Shown piece after piece: positions 22,873 to 33,338 of a DNA stretch of 64,000 nucleotides. Position numbers and translations under genes: made by a program. How positions within the stretch are numbered: the first letter of the stretch is position 1; every line of letters begins with the position of its first letter. Below the pieces are notes generated by a model. That model did no database searches. It saw only the letters and a program-made list of their open reading frames with translations, and was not told where the DNA came from. Origin of the DNA: Dacryopinax spathularia (taxonomy: Eukaryota > Basidiomycota > Dacrymycetes > Dacrymycetales > Dacrymycetaceae); assembly GCA_037974965.1 (NCBI GenBank), contig JBBPFI010000018.1, positions 310,001-374,000 of the forward strand, written 5' to 3'.

Positions 22873-24679
22873 TCAGATCGCCGGAAGCAGCTCCGCAAGG
22901 TTCTCCTGCCTCGGCTTGAACACGCACGGGAAAGGCTTCGGGTGACTATCGGCGATCTTATCAGCCTCGTGCCTCTACCCGTTAACAAAGAACCAAGAAA
23001 AACGTACACAGTCAACCCCTTATCGGCAAAGTCCATATCATTCGGAATGATCTCCCTCCCCTCGCCATCCTTCGCCTTCTCAAGATCGAACGCCCACAGC
23101 AAATAGGCGATCTCGGCGTAGATCGTGTTATTCGCAAAGTCCCGTCCGGGGCAGATCCGCCGGCCGTGGCCGTACGCGAGGATATCGTCGTGGTAGTCTG
23201 GGAGGGGCGCGCGGAGCTGGCCGTTGGAGTCGAGGAACCGTTCGGGCCGGAAGACGTCGGGTTCGGGGAAGAACTTGGGGTCGCGGTTGATCGACCTGCG
23301 TTCGTTACACACATCAGCATCGGCCCATTCCATCTCATCCCATTGCACTCGAGCACGGCACGGCACGGCAGGGGATAGGAAACGAGCGCACGCACCAGAC
23401 ATTGCCAATAATCATAGCCCCCTTCGGGATCACCCATTCCCCATAGGTAAACTCCTCATTCGCGACATGGGGAATACTAGCCGGCACACTAGGCCGCCAG
23501 CGCATCGTCTCCTTCAGCAAAGCCTGGACGTACGGCAGCCTCTCCCGATCTTTAAATGTCGGCGGATGGGCGCCGCAGACTTCGTCGATCTGTTTTTGGG
23601 CTTTGTGCATCGTGGAGGGGTAGAGAAGCATCGCGAGGCAGAAGAAATGGACTGCTCCTACTGTCGTTTCTGCGCCTGCGCCGCTGCAATGCGAGCAACA
23701 TATTAGGGCATGTGAAGAGAAGGAGGGGGAAGAAGGGATGAGGCAGGACGCACAAGAGAGTTCCGGCCGTCCAGGCCGCTTCGCGCGGACTGACCCCGAA
23801 CTGCTTACACGCCTCCTCCGTCGCGGCCGCGAACCCCTTCGCCTTCCCTCCCTCGCCCTTGCTCATCTTGCCCTCCTGATAAAGGTTCTCGAAGAACTCG
23901 TCCGTATCCCGGAAAAACCGCTCTCCGTACGCTTTCCACTTGGCCATGCTTGCGGGCACGTATTTCAGGACGGGGATCAGGTCGACCATGCAGGCTAGGG
24001 GCATGGCGGCGGAGAGAAGGGCGTCGAGGATCTCGTTCATGTGGTTCACGCGTTCCTCGACTTGGTGCGATTGGAACAGGCTCGGGGCGTCGTATAGCGC
24101 TCGCCAGATGATACTGGCTGCTGCGCGCTGGAGGGCGACGCCGAGCTCGACATAGGGCTGCTCGAGGAGGACGCGGCAGAGTCGGCCGGCTTCTTCTTCC
24201 TGCATCGGGTAATAGGCCTCAGCAGCGCGGATGTTGAATCCTTCATGGATAATCCTGCGCATTCTCCTCCATCTATCCCCTCTCAGTCAGTCATTTCCAG
24301 CTGCGTGCAGATGTGGGAGAGGAACGCACCGATCACCATGTGGCAGACCGGAGACCATCAGGTTCCCGGTCATGATTTCCCCCATCATGATAAAGCTCGG
24401 GCGATCACTACAGCTCCCGCTCGTCCGATCCAGTACGTCCGCGGCAGCCTTCGCACTAGTAAGGACAAGGATCTTCTGCCCCGCCGCGCTGAGGGAGTAG
24501 ACCTCTCCATGGTCTTTCTTCCATTCGTCGAGCTTGAGGAACAAGCCATTCAGGGGGATATCGAGTGCGTTCCCTAGCACTGGGAGGCCCTTAGGACCGG
24601 GGGGGAGACGGGAGGGACGAGTGAACTTGTATGCGAGGTAGGCGACGGCGGCGAGCGCTATTGCCCAGAGCCAGAACAT
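22873..24679 (-). CDS. Cytochrome P450 monooxygenase
   Basis: A haem-thiolate monooxygenase anchored in the ER by an N-terminal helix (MFWLWAIALAAVAYLAYKF) and the proline hinge LPPGPKGLPVLG. The C-helix RWRRMRRIIHEGF, I-helix GAGAETT, ExxR helix KETMRWRPSVP, FRPERFLD and the haem loop YGHGRRICPGRDFA with the cysteine ligand are all present. So the enzyme looks complete. The last exon ends ENLAELLPAI at a stop at 22873. Introns lie near 22945-23010, 23295-23397, 23685-23755 and 24262-24330. The haem loop and the VPASIPH tract recall the fungal CYP group near O-methylsterigmatocystin oxidoreductases. No secondary-metabolite core gene lies nearby, so the substrate is unknown. Confidence 0.9.
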
Positions 24680-25237
24680 GTTGGGCTTGTGCGGAGGAGG
24701 GGGGAAGACGCGGAGGTTGCAGGGGGCAAGGACGGACCAGGAGAGCGGGGAATGAGGAGCTACCACTGTACCCAGTATTTCGGGACTTGTCTTTCGTCCC
24801 TTTGCCCTGTTTTTACGAGCAGAAATCGAGTGATTGGGCGAGAGGAAGGACGGCAGAGAGCGTGCCGACTCTGTGGCGCGAGGACACATTACAGTACATT
24901 TAAGGTACGGAAGCCAAGAAGCGCATGAGCACGAATGGAGGGGTCGTCGCCGCAGGAGGACGCGAAGTGTGATTCGGAACGCGACGCGCCTGAATCACCT
25001 CAGCAGACATGACATAGATAACCCTCCGGGACCCCCTGACCAACGAGCTTTACCCTTGTATGTAACGGTCGCCCTTTATGGATGTGGCTGTGGAGGACGT
25101 CGGGAGCAGTTCGGCGGCAATTCAGCAATTCGGAGGTATTTGGGTGTATTTAGGGGTGACCCTACGCGGGCGACAATGCTTCTTCCTCTTGTACCTTCAT
25201 CAGCTCGACATCGATAAGCAACATCTTCGACGACGAC
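24680..25237. other. Intergenic, left margin of the atypical island
   Basis: About 560 bases between the P450 start and the first island gene. Somewhere here the texture changes from the host's pyrimidine/purine-rich style to the CGACGA-rich style seen up to about 46.4 kb. A small hairpin (TAGGG, 4-base loop, CCCTA) lies at about 25152-25165. No gene was found. Confidence 0.4.
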
Positions 25238-27116
25238 ATGGTGAACGTTTTTAGCAGAGAGTTCGACCCGGAGAAGCACTTGTGGACTCCGCCGCCCAAG
25301 CCTATCTGCTACCATGGATGGCCGGCGATCGAGTTTACGAGTACGAAGCAGAGGCCCGGGGAAACGTTCTGTAGTAAGTCGACGTCGTCGTCATCGCGTA
25401 TAGGGCTGAGTATATGCGCCTTAAGAATGCAAGCTTTTCAACAATTCAAGGTACAACTGTGGGTATTGGGGTAAACGCGTCGTCCACACTTTTGTCGTCT
25501 ACGCTGACGACGCGCGTAGAGTGGCTCGCGGACTTCAACAACCGTGTCAGCGAGTACGAGTGTCTCGACAAGAAGGTTGTTCGCTATCCGACGTGGGATC
25601 CGGATCCGGTACCTCCTATTCAGCCCCCGGCTCACCCGCCTGCGGGCTTTTTGACGGCGTCGGAGCTGCCTCATGCACACGTTGCTGTTCCGGCGTCGTC
25701 GTTGTTGTCCATCGGTGCGCATATATGCATATATTTGCGACGTTGACTAATGGGGACGCAGGCGACGCTGCCAGTGCAACTGTGGTAACGAATGATAGGG
25801 GAGGATCGCCGGAACGTGCCAGGCAAGATGAAGTCGGGACGACGCAGCCACAGACGCGGACGGAACAGATGACGCAGATGGCGAGTGAGTATATGCGTCG
25901 TATTCGTACGACGAGTGCCTTGCTAAGGTCTTGCGAAGGGCCGGCTTCGTCTGCGAGGCAGCGTACGGAAAGTGGCTCCAGTCGGGGCCGATCCAGCCCT
26001 GCTATTACGGGTCGTCGTCCGCGTGACGAGAACGAGGCTGTCGCCGCCGACGAGAGCGGACCCCGTCCCAGCAAGCTTTCCCGTTGGGCGGGCGTCCCGT
26101 ACTTCGAGGAGCCGACCTCCACGTTCCGCAGCGCCAGAGAGATGGACGTGGCACCGCCGTCGACGCAGGGTCGCGCTAAAGGTTCGGGTGGAAGTCGTGC
26201 GGCGTCTGTTGCGCCAGAAGGCGCAGAACTTCCTGGCCGGACTGGTCCGGGTAGTGTGGGAGGTGAGCACTGGTCGGAGGGTGTCGGCGCCTTTGTTGAT
26301 GTGTGTCAGGTCGTACCGATCTTCGTGGTGAAGGCAAAGGAAAGGGGCCCCTTGTGGATGTCGGCAGACGCGCTCTTGAACAGATCGTTGGAGTTAATAG
26401 TAGCGGTGAGCAGAAACACTTCGTTGCTGCTCACGCTGATATGCGTCATAGGGCAAATGGATCCGATTACGGTGAGGGCGACGCCGTCGAAGTCAGGCGG
26501 TGGGGCGAGGTTCCCCGTTGATGATCGTCCCGGTGGGTCACGTTGTGATGTTGTTGTGTGCTTGCTGACCGAGCTTAAACAGCTTCGTCTCGCTCGGCCG
26601 GAGCCGGTGCCGGTGTTCGTCGCCCTACGTGGATGGTGCGTAGGAAACGTCGTTATTCTCGGACACCTAAAGACGTTATATTCGTAGGAGACTGTGCATG
26701 ATGGTTATAGGGATGTGGCTTGGCCTGTCGGTGAGCGCGTGAATGTGGAACATATAGAGATGGTGTGCCCCTGCTTGTCCCTACTCGGCGCAGCTGACGA
26801 CGTGTTGTAGGCGTTTACGCCGCCGCCCGGCGACCAGGTCGATCGCTTTGGACGTGTTGCGACACCGCCCGGACCCGTTGACTTGGCCGAGGTGGACGAA
26901 GCGGTGCATCAGGGTAGGATGGATCGACTCAGGTCTGTAGGCTTGCAAGGGCGCGTCGACAACGTCTTGCGCGAGTGCGAGCGCGATCCCGAGTTCCTGC
27001 GTCAGCTAATGTCTTCTATTCGCGGGAAGCGTTCGTCTACTGCGGAGAGGACGTACGAGCGGGCGATGTCTTCCTCCACGTATGACGACGCCGGTCCTGA
27101 CGAACAAGACTTATAA
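25238..27116 (+). CDS. Island protein of unknown function, multi-exon
   Basis: The start gives MVNVFSREFDPEKHLWTPPP. A first intron begins near 25374 (GTAAGT). Later exons give VEWLADFNNRVSEYEC, a Ser/Arg-rich and probably disordered middle (25760-26260), then TPKDVIFVGDCAHDGYRD and a final helical, charged exon (VDEAVHQGRMDRLRSVGLQG) ending DDAGPDEQDL. Canonical introns are plain at 25504-25519 (acceptor), 25714-25761, 26263-26309, 26405-26450, 26532-26580 and 26762-26810. The frame of the exon at 26310-26404 is unsure. No domain is recognised. The many clean GT-AG introns argue that it is a real expressed gene. Confidence 0.5.
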
Positions 27117-27667
27117 GTCTGGTATACTGAAGCCGTCGACGATGCTGGTGCTGCTTTCTCCTGATCAGTGACTCTGGCTGTCTGATGAATGTCTCATGGG
27201 ACGTGTACGGTTTGCACTCTTGACGAATCTTGGACGGGACTGGACGAACATGAACTTTTTCTCCTCCTTACGAACGTTATCGACGCCGTCGAATTTTCTC
27301 TGGGTTCCTCTTATCCGATCTCGCCGAATGGCGTCGTATACGACGCTGCTTTCTCTTTTTTCTACTGGGACATGGAGTGCCGCTGCTAGCACGAAGCCGT
27401 ACGTCGGCGTATCACTAGCCCATAACACGATCACCGAAAGGTGGATTGTACGTGTTCTCTCGATCACTCGCATTATTAGGTTTCTCTGCTCAACCGCTCT
27501 CAACTTTACGAACCGTCACGATCAACTTCTACCATCAAGGACCTCGTTCTCTCCGACGTCGGCCTGTCGAGGCGTCCTGGCAACTCTTACACTTACGAAC
27601 TCGGAAAACAAGTACAAGAAAAAAGCTCACCGTGCCCTAATTTATTATGACCGCAGTGTACTCGTAG
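27117..27667. other. Convergent intergenic stretch
   Basis: About 550 bases between two converging island genes. A long chance frame exists on the plus strand, but its content does not look like protein. Nothing else was recognised. Confidence 0.3.
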
Positions 27668-28386
27668 TCAGGTAAAATCAATTGTTGTGGTACGGTGTTT
27701 TGAAGCGTAGTCGACGACGACTGGTCGCCAGCGTGTTTTGAAGGCGTCGGCGGCGATTTGCGGCGAAGAACCTGTCGTTGGGAACGTCAACTTCGATGTA
27801 GTTGACGTGGTTCGGCCAGTTAGATTTGGCAAAAGCTGCCTTTGGCGACATCGGTCACTATGGGAAGCAGGACAGGTAGTATTGCTTGGACGACGCGTCT
27901 TAGCCGCCGTTGTGTTTATAAGTACAGGAAGAATGTAACTACAGTGGGGAGCGTACTAGGCGAAATGACTAGAGGATGGCCTGTGAGGGCGGTGAGCGGG
28001 ACCAGCTCTCGAAGGTCGAGGAGCACTTACATTGCTTATGGAGACGATGGTGGACTGAAGCAGGGAGATAATACTCATGCCTTGTTCAAATGGGACTCGT
28101 CCAAGCGAGGTGTCGTTCACAATAGCTGCGTTCACATTGGCGATCGCATTGTGGACGTTGGTCCAGGAGGCCGCTGCGCGGCCCTCCATGTCGGCGGTAG
28201 TTGTTTCTAGGAGCGTATGCAGCTCTTGGAACATATTGGTGTAGTCTATATGCGGTCAGAGACGCGACGGCGGCGGTTAAGGGGGAACGTGCATTGGTTC
28301 ACCACAGGACGATGGTATAGCTCGAGCTGCACGCCGGTCAGATCGTCGACCAGCGGAACGGCGGGCAAGTGCATGACGGATGGCAT
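27668..28386 (-). CDS. Island protein of unknown function
   Basis: A likely four-exon gene. The first exon opens MPSVMHLPAVPLVDD and continues VVNQCTFPLNRR. A 45-base intron leads to LHTLLETTTADMEGRAAASW and VNAAIVNDTSLGRVPFEQG. GTAAGT at about 28016 starts the next intron. The last exon reads LTFPTTGSSPQIAADAFKTR and ends YASKHRTTTIDFT at a stop at 27668. A second frame is also open over the last exon, so the C-terminus is tentative. In-frame sequence (LHWYHHLVNAHD) also continues upstream of the chosen start, and an earlier exon is possible. No family is recognised. Confidence 0.4.
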
Positions 28387-28631
28387 GTCGTGGGCGTTGA
28401 CGAGATGGTGGTACCAGTGCAAGTTTGATGTCCGTGCGGTGGCGCGACGGGTCTGCCTTTTATTGGTCTACCCACCTGGGAAGAACAGCCATCGGAGGTA
28501 AGAGGCGGTCGGCAGCATGTACGGCGTTACATTGGTTAGTCAGCAGAGTATAAACCGAACGGCGCGCGGCTAGGACTAGGCGGTGGACGACATCGGCGGC
28601 GGCGAACCAGCGAGGACGTTAGCAATTGTAT

Positions 28632-29489
28632 ATGCCAATTTGTGAGTTACTCATCCCAATTTGTGATGGTGCTAACACTTGCACAGTAAAGCTAAAGAAC
28701 GCACGGTCTTTTTCGCATGCGGAAGGGCGTGAGAAGATCAAGGTGGGCAGACACGGCGACCACCAGCTCTGCCTGGGCAACGTCGATGAACCGCCGTCGT
28801 GGATGTCGCTGGTGGTGCCCTTATCGATTGGCGACCTCTACTTGAAGTGGGACCCCCTGCTGGATATCCAGAACTGTTGCTGGGTTTGGGCGTTCGTCGA
28901 CGGTGCAAGTTCAGGTGGTTGGGAGGAAGCACCGCATGGATCGCAGCACCCGTCCAACTCACAGAAGTTTTTGTGCGCGTACGATGTCCCTAGGTGGATG
29001 ACGGCGGAGTCGTTAGATAGGCGAGAAAGACAAGAGGCGACCAAACCGGTTCGTAAAACGATAACTGGCCGACAAGTCACTTACGTCCTCCGTTAGGCGT
29101 TTCAGCCGTTGGACGTCGAGGTGAAAGACGTAGTCGCGCGTACGGCGCCGCAGGCGAGGGGATATACCGTGAAGGAATGGCGACCGGTCAGTCCGGCGAG
29201 ACAGTACGTGATGTTGGCGTCGGAGCGGCAAGAGTTGGTGCAGGAGCCGCCGCGGTTGACGGGTGTACCGGAGGGTGGAGTGTATTGTCTTCAGCGCGGC
29301 GGGAGGCACGATTGGCGTTTCTGGGCATGGACGGGCGGAGAGTGGATAGATGTGCGCGACGGTTCACCGCATCCAACGCACGGCGATCTCGTCCTGTCTT
29401 CGATAGGGAAGTATCCAAAGTGGATACTGCGTCACTCGTACGACATGCGGATGCGACGGCGACGTCTGTACGGAACACACCTCCGATGA
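28632..29489 (+). CDS. Island protein of unknown function, three exons
   Basis: Exon 1 is only ten bases (28632-28641). A clean intron with GTGAGT, a GCTAAC branch site and ACAG joins it to LKLKNARSFSHAEGREK. The middle exon reads WMSLVVPLSIGDLYLKWDP and ends ERQEATKP. The second intron (about 29050-29098) leads to AFQPLDVEVKDVVARTAPQ. The last exon contains EGGVYCLQRGGRHDWRFWAW and TGGEWIDVRDG and ends RRRRLYGTHLR. The aromatic-rich centre looks like a folded beta-rich domain. No family is recognised. It lies just upstream of, and on the same strand as, the F-box-like gene. Confidence 0.5.
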
Positions 29490-29570
29490 CCGCGTCTTGT
29501 TGCATGTCTCTTGATGATCTAGTGTTCGTCGTCGTTGCATTTGTACCTTAGTTCTCATAGACCGCGTGAG

Positions 29571-30790
29571 ATGTTGGATTTGTTTTCAGGACGAGTAGCA
29601 ATGAAGAGCCGTCGGCAGGGTGAAATTCATGGACTGTCGCGCGTCAAGCGTTTAGCGGTCCTCGCTTTCCGTCGACGACCCCATACGACCATGATGAGCG
29701 AGGCGGAACTGGGCAGCTCGAAGGATGTGTCTCATCTTCGACGTTTACTTTTTAGCGAGTACGGAACGACCATGGAACTGCTGAAGTATTGCAGCCCCGC
29801 CTTATTATGCCGGCTGGCGAAGACAAACCGCGCAGTCCGGAGGATTGTTTGGCGACATGTCGCCGCTCGCTGGGATAGTCACCACATATTCTCCAGATTC
29901 TTTGTCGACCCGACTAACTTCCGGCGAGCGTTGAAGGAAACTGGGGCGGTTGTGTCCGGCTCGCAAGCGCTCCAATTGCTGTTGGAGGTCGAATGGCGTC
30001 CATCGGATCTCGACGTTTACGTTACCGCCAGCGGCCTACCCTCGCTTTTGGCCGCCGTCGTGGACGACGGTTACGAGGTCGTGCGAGCGCTGCAGCGGGA
30101 AGTGAACAACGACGCGGAGGGCATTGCCCCATACGGGGCAAGGGACGAATGGAAAGAAAGTAAGCGAGCAGTCCTGCGCTCTGCAGCGAGGGGTCCAATT
30201 TCTAAATGAAGGCAGTCTACTTCCTGGAAAGGACGACGCCGTTCATGGCTACCTCATCTTCGCCGAGTCAGCCCGTGCAAATTGTGGTGGCCAATTATTG
30301 CGTGGTGACCTGCATATTGTCTTTCCATTCAAGTACGTGGCATGCCTACGTCGACAAGACGTTTGCTGAAACACGGACAGCGGCGGTCATGTCGTGGATA
30401 TCTTGGGATCGCGTGTTTTGCCTCTATCCGGCGACGACCCTCGCGCGGAAATCGATCCTGACGGTACGCGGTGATGATGCTCGCGTGAGGGCGGCTCAGG
30501 TGAAGTATGGCCGTCGTGGTATTGAGTTCGTGCGGCTCGGCGACGTTGCCGGGCGAAGCCGTAGCATCGGCGGCGCGCGTAGCGTCGGGGATGGGAGGTG
30601 CTGGGTTTTCATGACGGGCGAGGTGGACGGAGTAGTTAAGGATACGATGGTAATGGGCGTGGAGGTTGATAGGCCATGGTGGGATACCTTTAGCGGAGCA
30701 TGGGTGCTGTTGGAGGACGACGGTGGTAGAACCTTTCATAGGTGGTTGAGGCGGCCGGCAACACGGTCGGTGGCACCGGGAAGCGCGTAG
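29571..30790 (+). CDS. F-box-like protein with nucleotidyltransferase-like fold, copy 1
   Basis: An F-box-like helix bundle (MELLKYCSPALLCRLAKTNR) lies near residues 60-110. A segment with the nucleotidyltransferase pattern follows: SGSQALQLLL then WRPSDLDVYVTAS, giving G-S ... D-x-D. The second exon gives VQIVVANYCVVTCILSFHS. The third starts AVMSWISWDRVFCLYPATTL. Introns are at about 30160-30220 and 30331-30378, both in phase 1. This layout matches a large unnamed family I recall from mushroom genomes. The start at 29571 is one of several Met choices; 29691 is another. Activity is unknown; the fold suggests nucleotide transfer or a derived binding role, with the F-box suggesting a ubiquitin-ligase adaptor. 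It converges on its paralogue 26 bases away. Confidence 0.6.
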
Positions 30791-30816
30791 AAATGAAAGG
30801 TCTATTATGCCTCAAT

Positions 30817-31850
30817 CTATGTAGATACTAGTCTAGTACGATCGTACGCCGTCGGTAGAGAGGGTGACCATGCGCGTTCTCGAGCGAGGAGATGAACGGC
30901 TCCTGAACTGGCCGTTGCCGCCAACCGCCAGCCGTCGTGAAACGACGACGACATCGATTGGCTAGACGGAGAATGCTCGCCCGGATGAAGATGTATAACC
31001 CAACACAGCGTGTCGCCGATCCAACGGGCTTGGCGAGGGTACAGCGTCGTGTTGTCATCAGCGAGGTCGAGATCAACGTGGCCGTCGTATGAAGCGAATA
31101 AGTCGGCGATGTGCGTCGGACGCCGGTTCAGCACTAAGCTTCGAGCAGATAATGTTGCCGCAGGATAGAGACAATAGGCTCGCGTGCCCGTGATGAAGTT
31201 AGCCAAATGTGCTGAGCGTCGGGATCTGAGGTCAGAAATTGTCGACATGAAGTCCGATACAGGTGCTAACTCATGTGGGAGGAGAGAACACATGACGTAG
31301 GGCTGTAGCGTGTGCCGACGATATTGATCGTCAGGGATTGGATGTGTTTCGGGTAGAGTTTGACGGTCGTCACTGCGAAGTGAGTTAGAGCGGTCGAGGG
31401 CAGTCATTGTGACGTACCCGTTCTGATCTCTCGAGGATGGCCGTGAATGAAAGCCGTCGAGGTGACCGGTCCAGTAACCCTTTCTTGACGATGGAAGTCG
31501 TACCCGTCGCATAAAAGAAAGTGAAGTAAAGGAGTGGTCAGCCTGGCGTCGGCATAGATGTCCAGTGTGCCAGCGACGCTGACGGCGCCGACGAGAAAGG
31601 TATGGGCGAAGGGGCCAGCGATGACGGCGTCGATCTTTCTGAGCTCGAGACGAAATTGGAGAGGGTCTGTGACGAAAGGAGCGAGCGCAGAGTCTATGTC
31701 CCATTTCCATGCCACAAAACGGTCTACTTCGGTCCTGGTGGGCTTGTTCACACGTCGAAGTCGCATGAGGGTTGACGGAGAGCAGTGGTTGAGGAAGTTG
31801 TAAAATAAAGCGTTATTAGAGCGAAACCAGAAAAGCAGGGATGGATGCAT
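30817..31850 (-). CDS. F-box-like protein with nucleotidyltransferase-like fold, copy 2
   Basis: A paralogue of the gene at 29571-30790. The N-terminus has LFYNFLNHCSPSTLMRLRRV, matching the F-box-like segment. The fold region reads IDAVIAGPFAHTFLVGA then VAGTLDIYADA, so the G-S of copy 1 is G-P here and the first Asp of D-x-D is Thr. An active site as in true nucleotidyltransferases is therefore unlikely. The last exon gives HLANFITGTRAYCLYPAATL, aligning with the same part of copy 1. The two introns fall at matching places and in the same phase 1. The two genes end tail to tail, so the pair probably arose by inverted duplication. The product may act only as an adaptor or binder. Confidence 0.58.
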
Positions 31851-31915
31851 AGCGGCGGGGTTTGATGAAGGTTATGCGTCGGTACGACGGAGGACGGGTT
31901 GGCAGCCGCCAGCTT

Positions 31916-31955
31916 GGGGGGGGGGGGGGGGGGGGAGAGGGACGGGGGGCGGGGG
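31916..31955 (+). repeat. Poly-G tract with further G-runs
   Basis: Twenty consecutive G at 31916-31935, then AGAGGGAC and two runs of six G. It lies in the short divergent promoter between the second F-box-like gene and the RNase III-like gene. The strand could fold into G-quadruplexes. The exact run length may be unreliable in the assembly. Confidence 0.85.
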
Positions 31956-32269
31956 GCCACTTCTGTTCTCCTTGCGACGACGACATCGTTTTGGACACGA
32001 AGAACGAAAAAAAAAAGATACAGTGAGGATGTGTGTGTCAGCATCGGGGATGCGAGCCGGCAACGTGGTTGATGCCATCAATGATGGGGTTCGGCGGATG
32101 ATACGAACGCGGATGTATCGGCCACGATTATGCAACCCATTCAGGGCCCGTGTGTTGACGTGTGTTGATGAAGACGGGTCAGACCGGCGCCGGTCTCCAC
32201 GTTCGGCAAGAGACGCTAGTGGTTATATATATTGCAGGGTCTCGTCGTCAGCAGACCGCAACGGTTGCG

Positions 32270-33252
32270 ATGGCTGGACAAGATGACGCCGCGGTTCACG
32301 AACTTCGACGGCTTGGCATATTGGATCCAGACCTGGCGCGGATTGTGGTTATACCCGATAGCGCGGAGACATGGTTACCAGGTGTACGGTTACACGCGTC
32401 ATCGAAGTCGTTGGTTAGATTGGGCGCCGACGCATTGAAGGCAATAGTTGCAGACTACGTGGGTGAGCGTCGCCGCTCAACGACGGTGTCGGAATTGCTG
32501 GTATGTGTCATGTATTGTGAGGGGGTGGTACGCTGACGTCTACTAGACTACGCGGGATAGCTTGCTTGGCGAGGATGCGTTGAAGGAGTGGGCAGAGTAT
32601 CTGCAGTTGACGGCGGCGATCCGGCGTCGAGGTTGGAAGGCCGACGATGACGCGTATCACATTGCAGCCATGGAGATCATGGAGGCATACGTGGGTGCAC
32701 TTTGCGTCACCCACGGCCTCGACGAGACGTCGAGAATCGTGAAGAGTTATCTGCATTCCGCGGAGCAGCCGGACGACGCGAGTGCGCGGGATGCGAGTAC
32801 GGCCGAAGAGGATGACAGGACCATCTATTCGAACCCGGTGAGTGGAAGTGCGGTTCTCAAATTTGTGAAGTGCCACGTTCATCCAAATACGTAGGGTCGA
32901 TATGGCGCAGGGTCCTGTTCTCAGAGGAAATTCGACGACAGCGTGGGAGCGCTGAGGAGGGAGCAGGATGGCAGGATCTGCGGCCTTTTTAGCGTTCTAA
33001 CCGAACGTTTGGACAGAGAAGGTACGCCTTACGACTGCGTAACGGCGGCATATGGGCCGGATCATCGTCGCATGTGGACGGCGTACATCTATGGTACGTG
33101 ATACATGGATGAGATCGACGTCGTGTCGTGACGTCGTCGCAGTGAATGGGATTTTGTATGGGGAGGGGAACGCGTATCGGAAGAATGCGGCGAAGGATAT
33201 CGCGGCGATGAAAGTCTCTGAACGCTTGGGTTGGCTGCCAACAGCGGCGTAG
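32270..33252 (+). CDS. RNase III-like protein with C-terminal dsRNA-binding domain
   Basis: Four exons splice cleanly (introns about 32503-32546, 32837-32893 and 33095-33142) into roughly 275 residues. The N-terminal part follows RNase III layout: SLVRLGADALKAIVADYV for the signature helix, then EALKEWAEYLQ-like sequence (DALKEWAEYLQLTAAIRR), then AAMEIMEAYVGALCVTHGLD for the second acidic motif. A dsRNA-binding domain ends the protein: TPYDCVTAAYGPDHRRMW, then VNGILYGEGNAYRKNAAKDI with the KNAAK loop. In the signature helix the usual E and D of E-F-L-G-D are V and A by my alignment, while two Glu remain in the second motif. Cleavage is therefore doubtful and dsRNA binding likely. A role in blocking or shaping RNA interference is inference. 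Confidence 0.72.
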
Positions 33253-33338
33253 CCAGGGGACGATGTCGGCTAGTATGCTAGTTACGAGCTCGTTCATCAA
33301 GCGCAAAGTGTGTATCGCATTATAATCCATGGGGAGGG

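Noticed and set aside
15570-25045. Similar strings ACCCTCCGGG near 15577 and 25020 as a repeat pair marking an element end
   Set aside because: The shared match is only about ten bases and flanks do not align, so chance is enough.
27196-27675. Long plus-strand open frame as a gene
   Set aside because: Its composition does not look like a folded protein, it overlaps the end of a better-supported minus-strand gene, and it has no neighbouring splice support.
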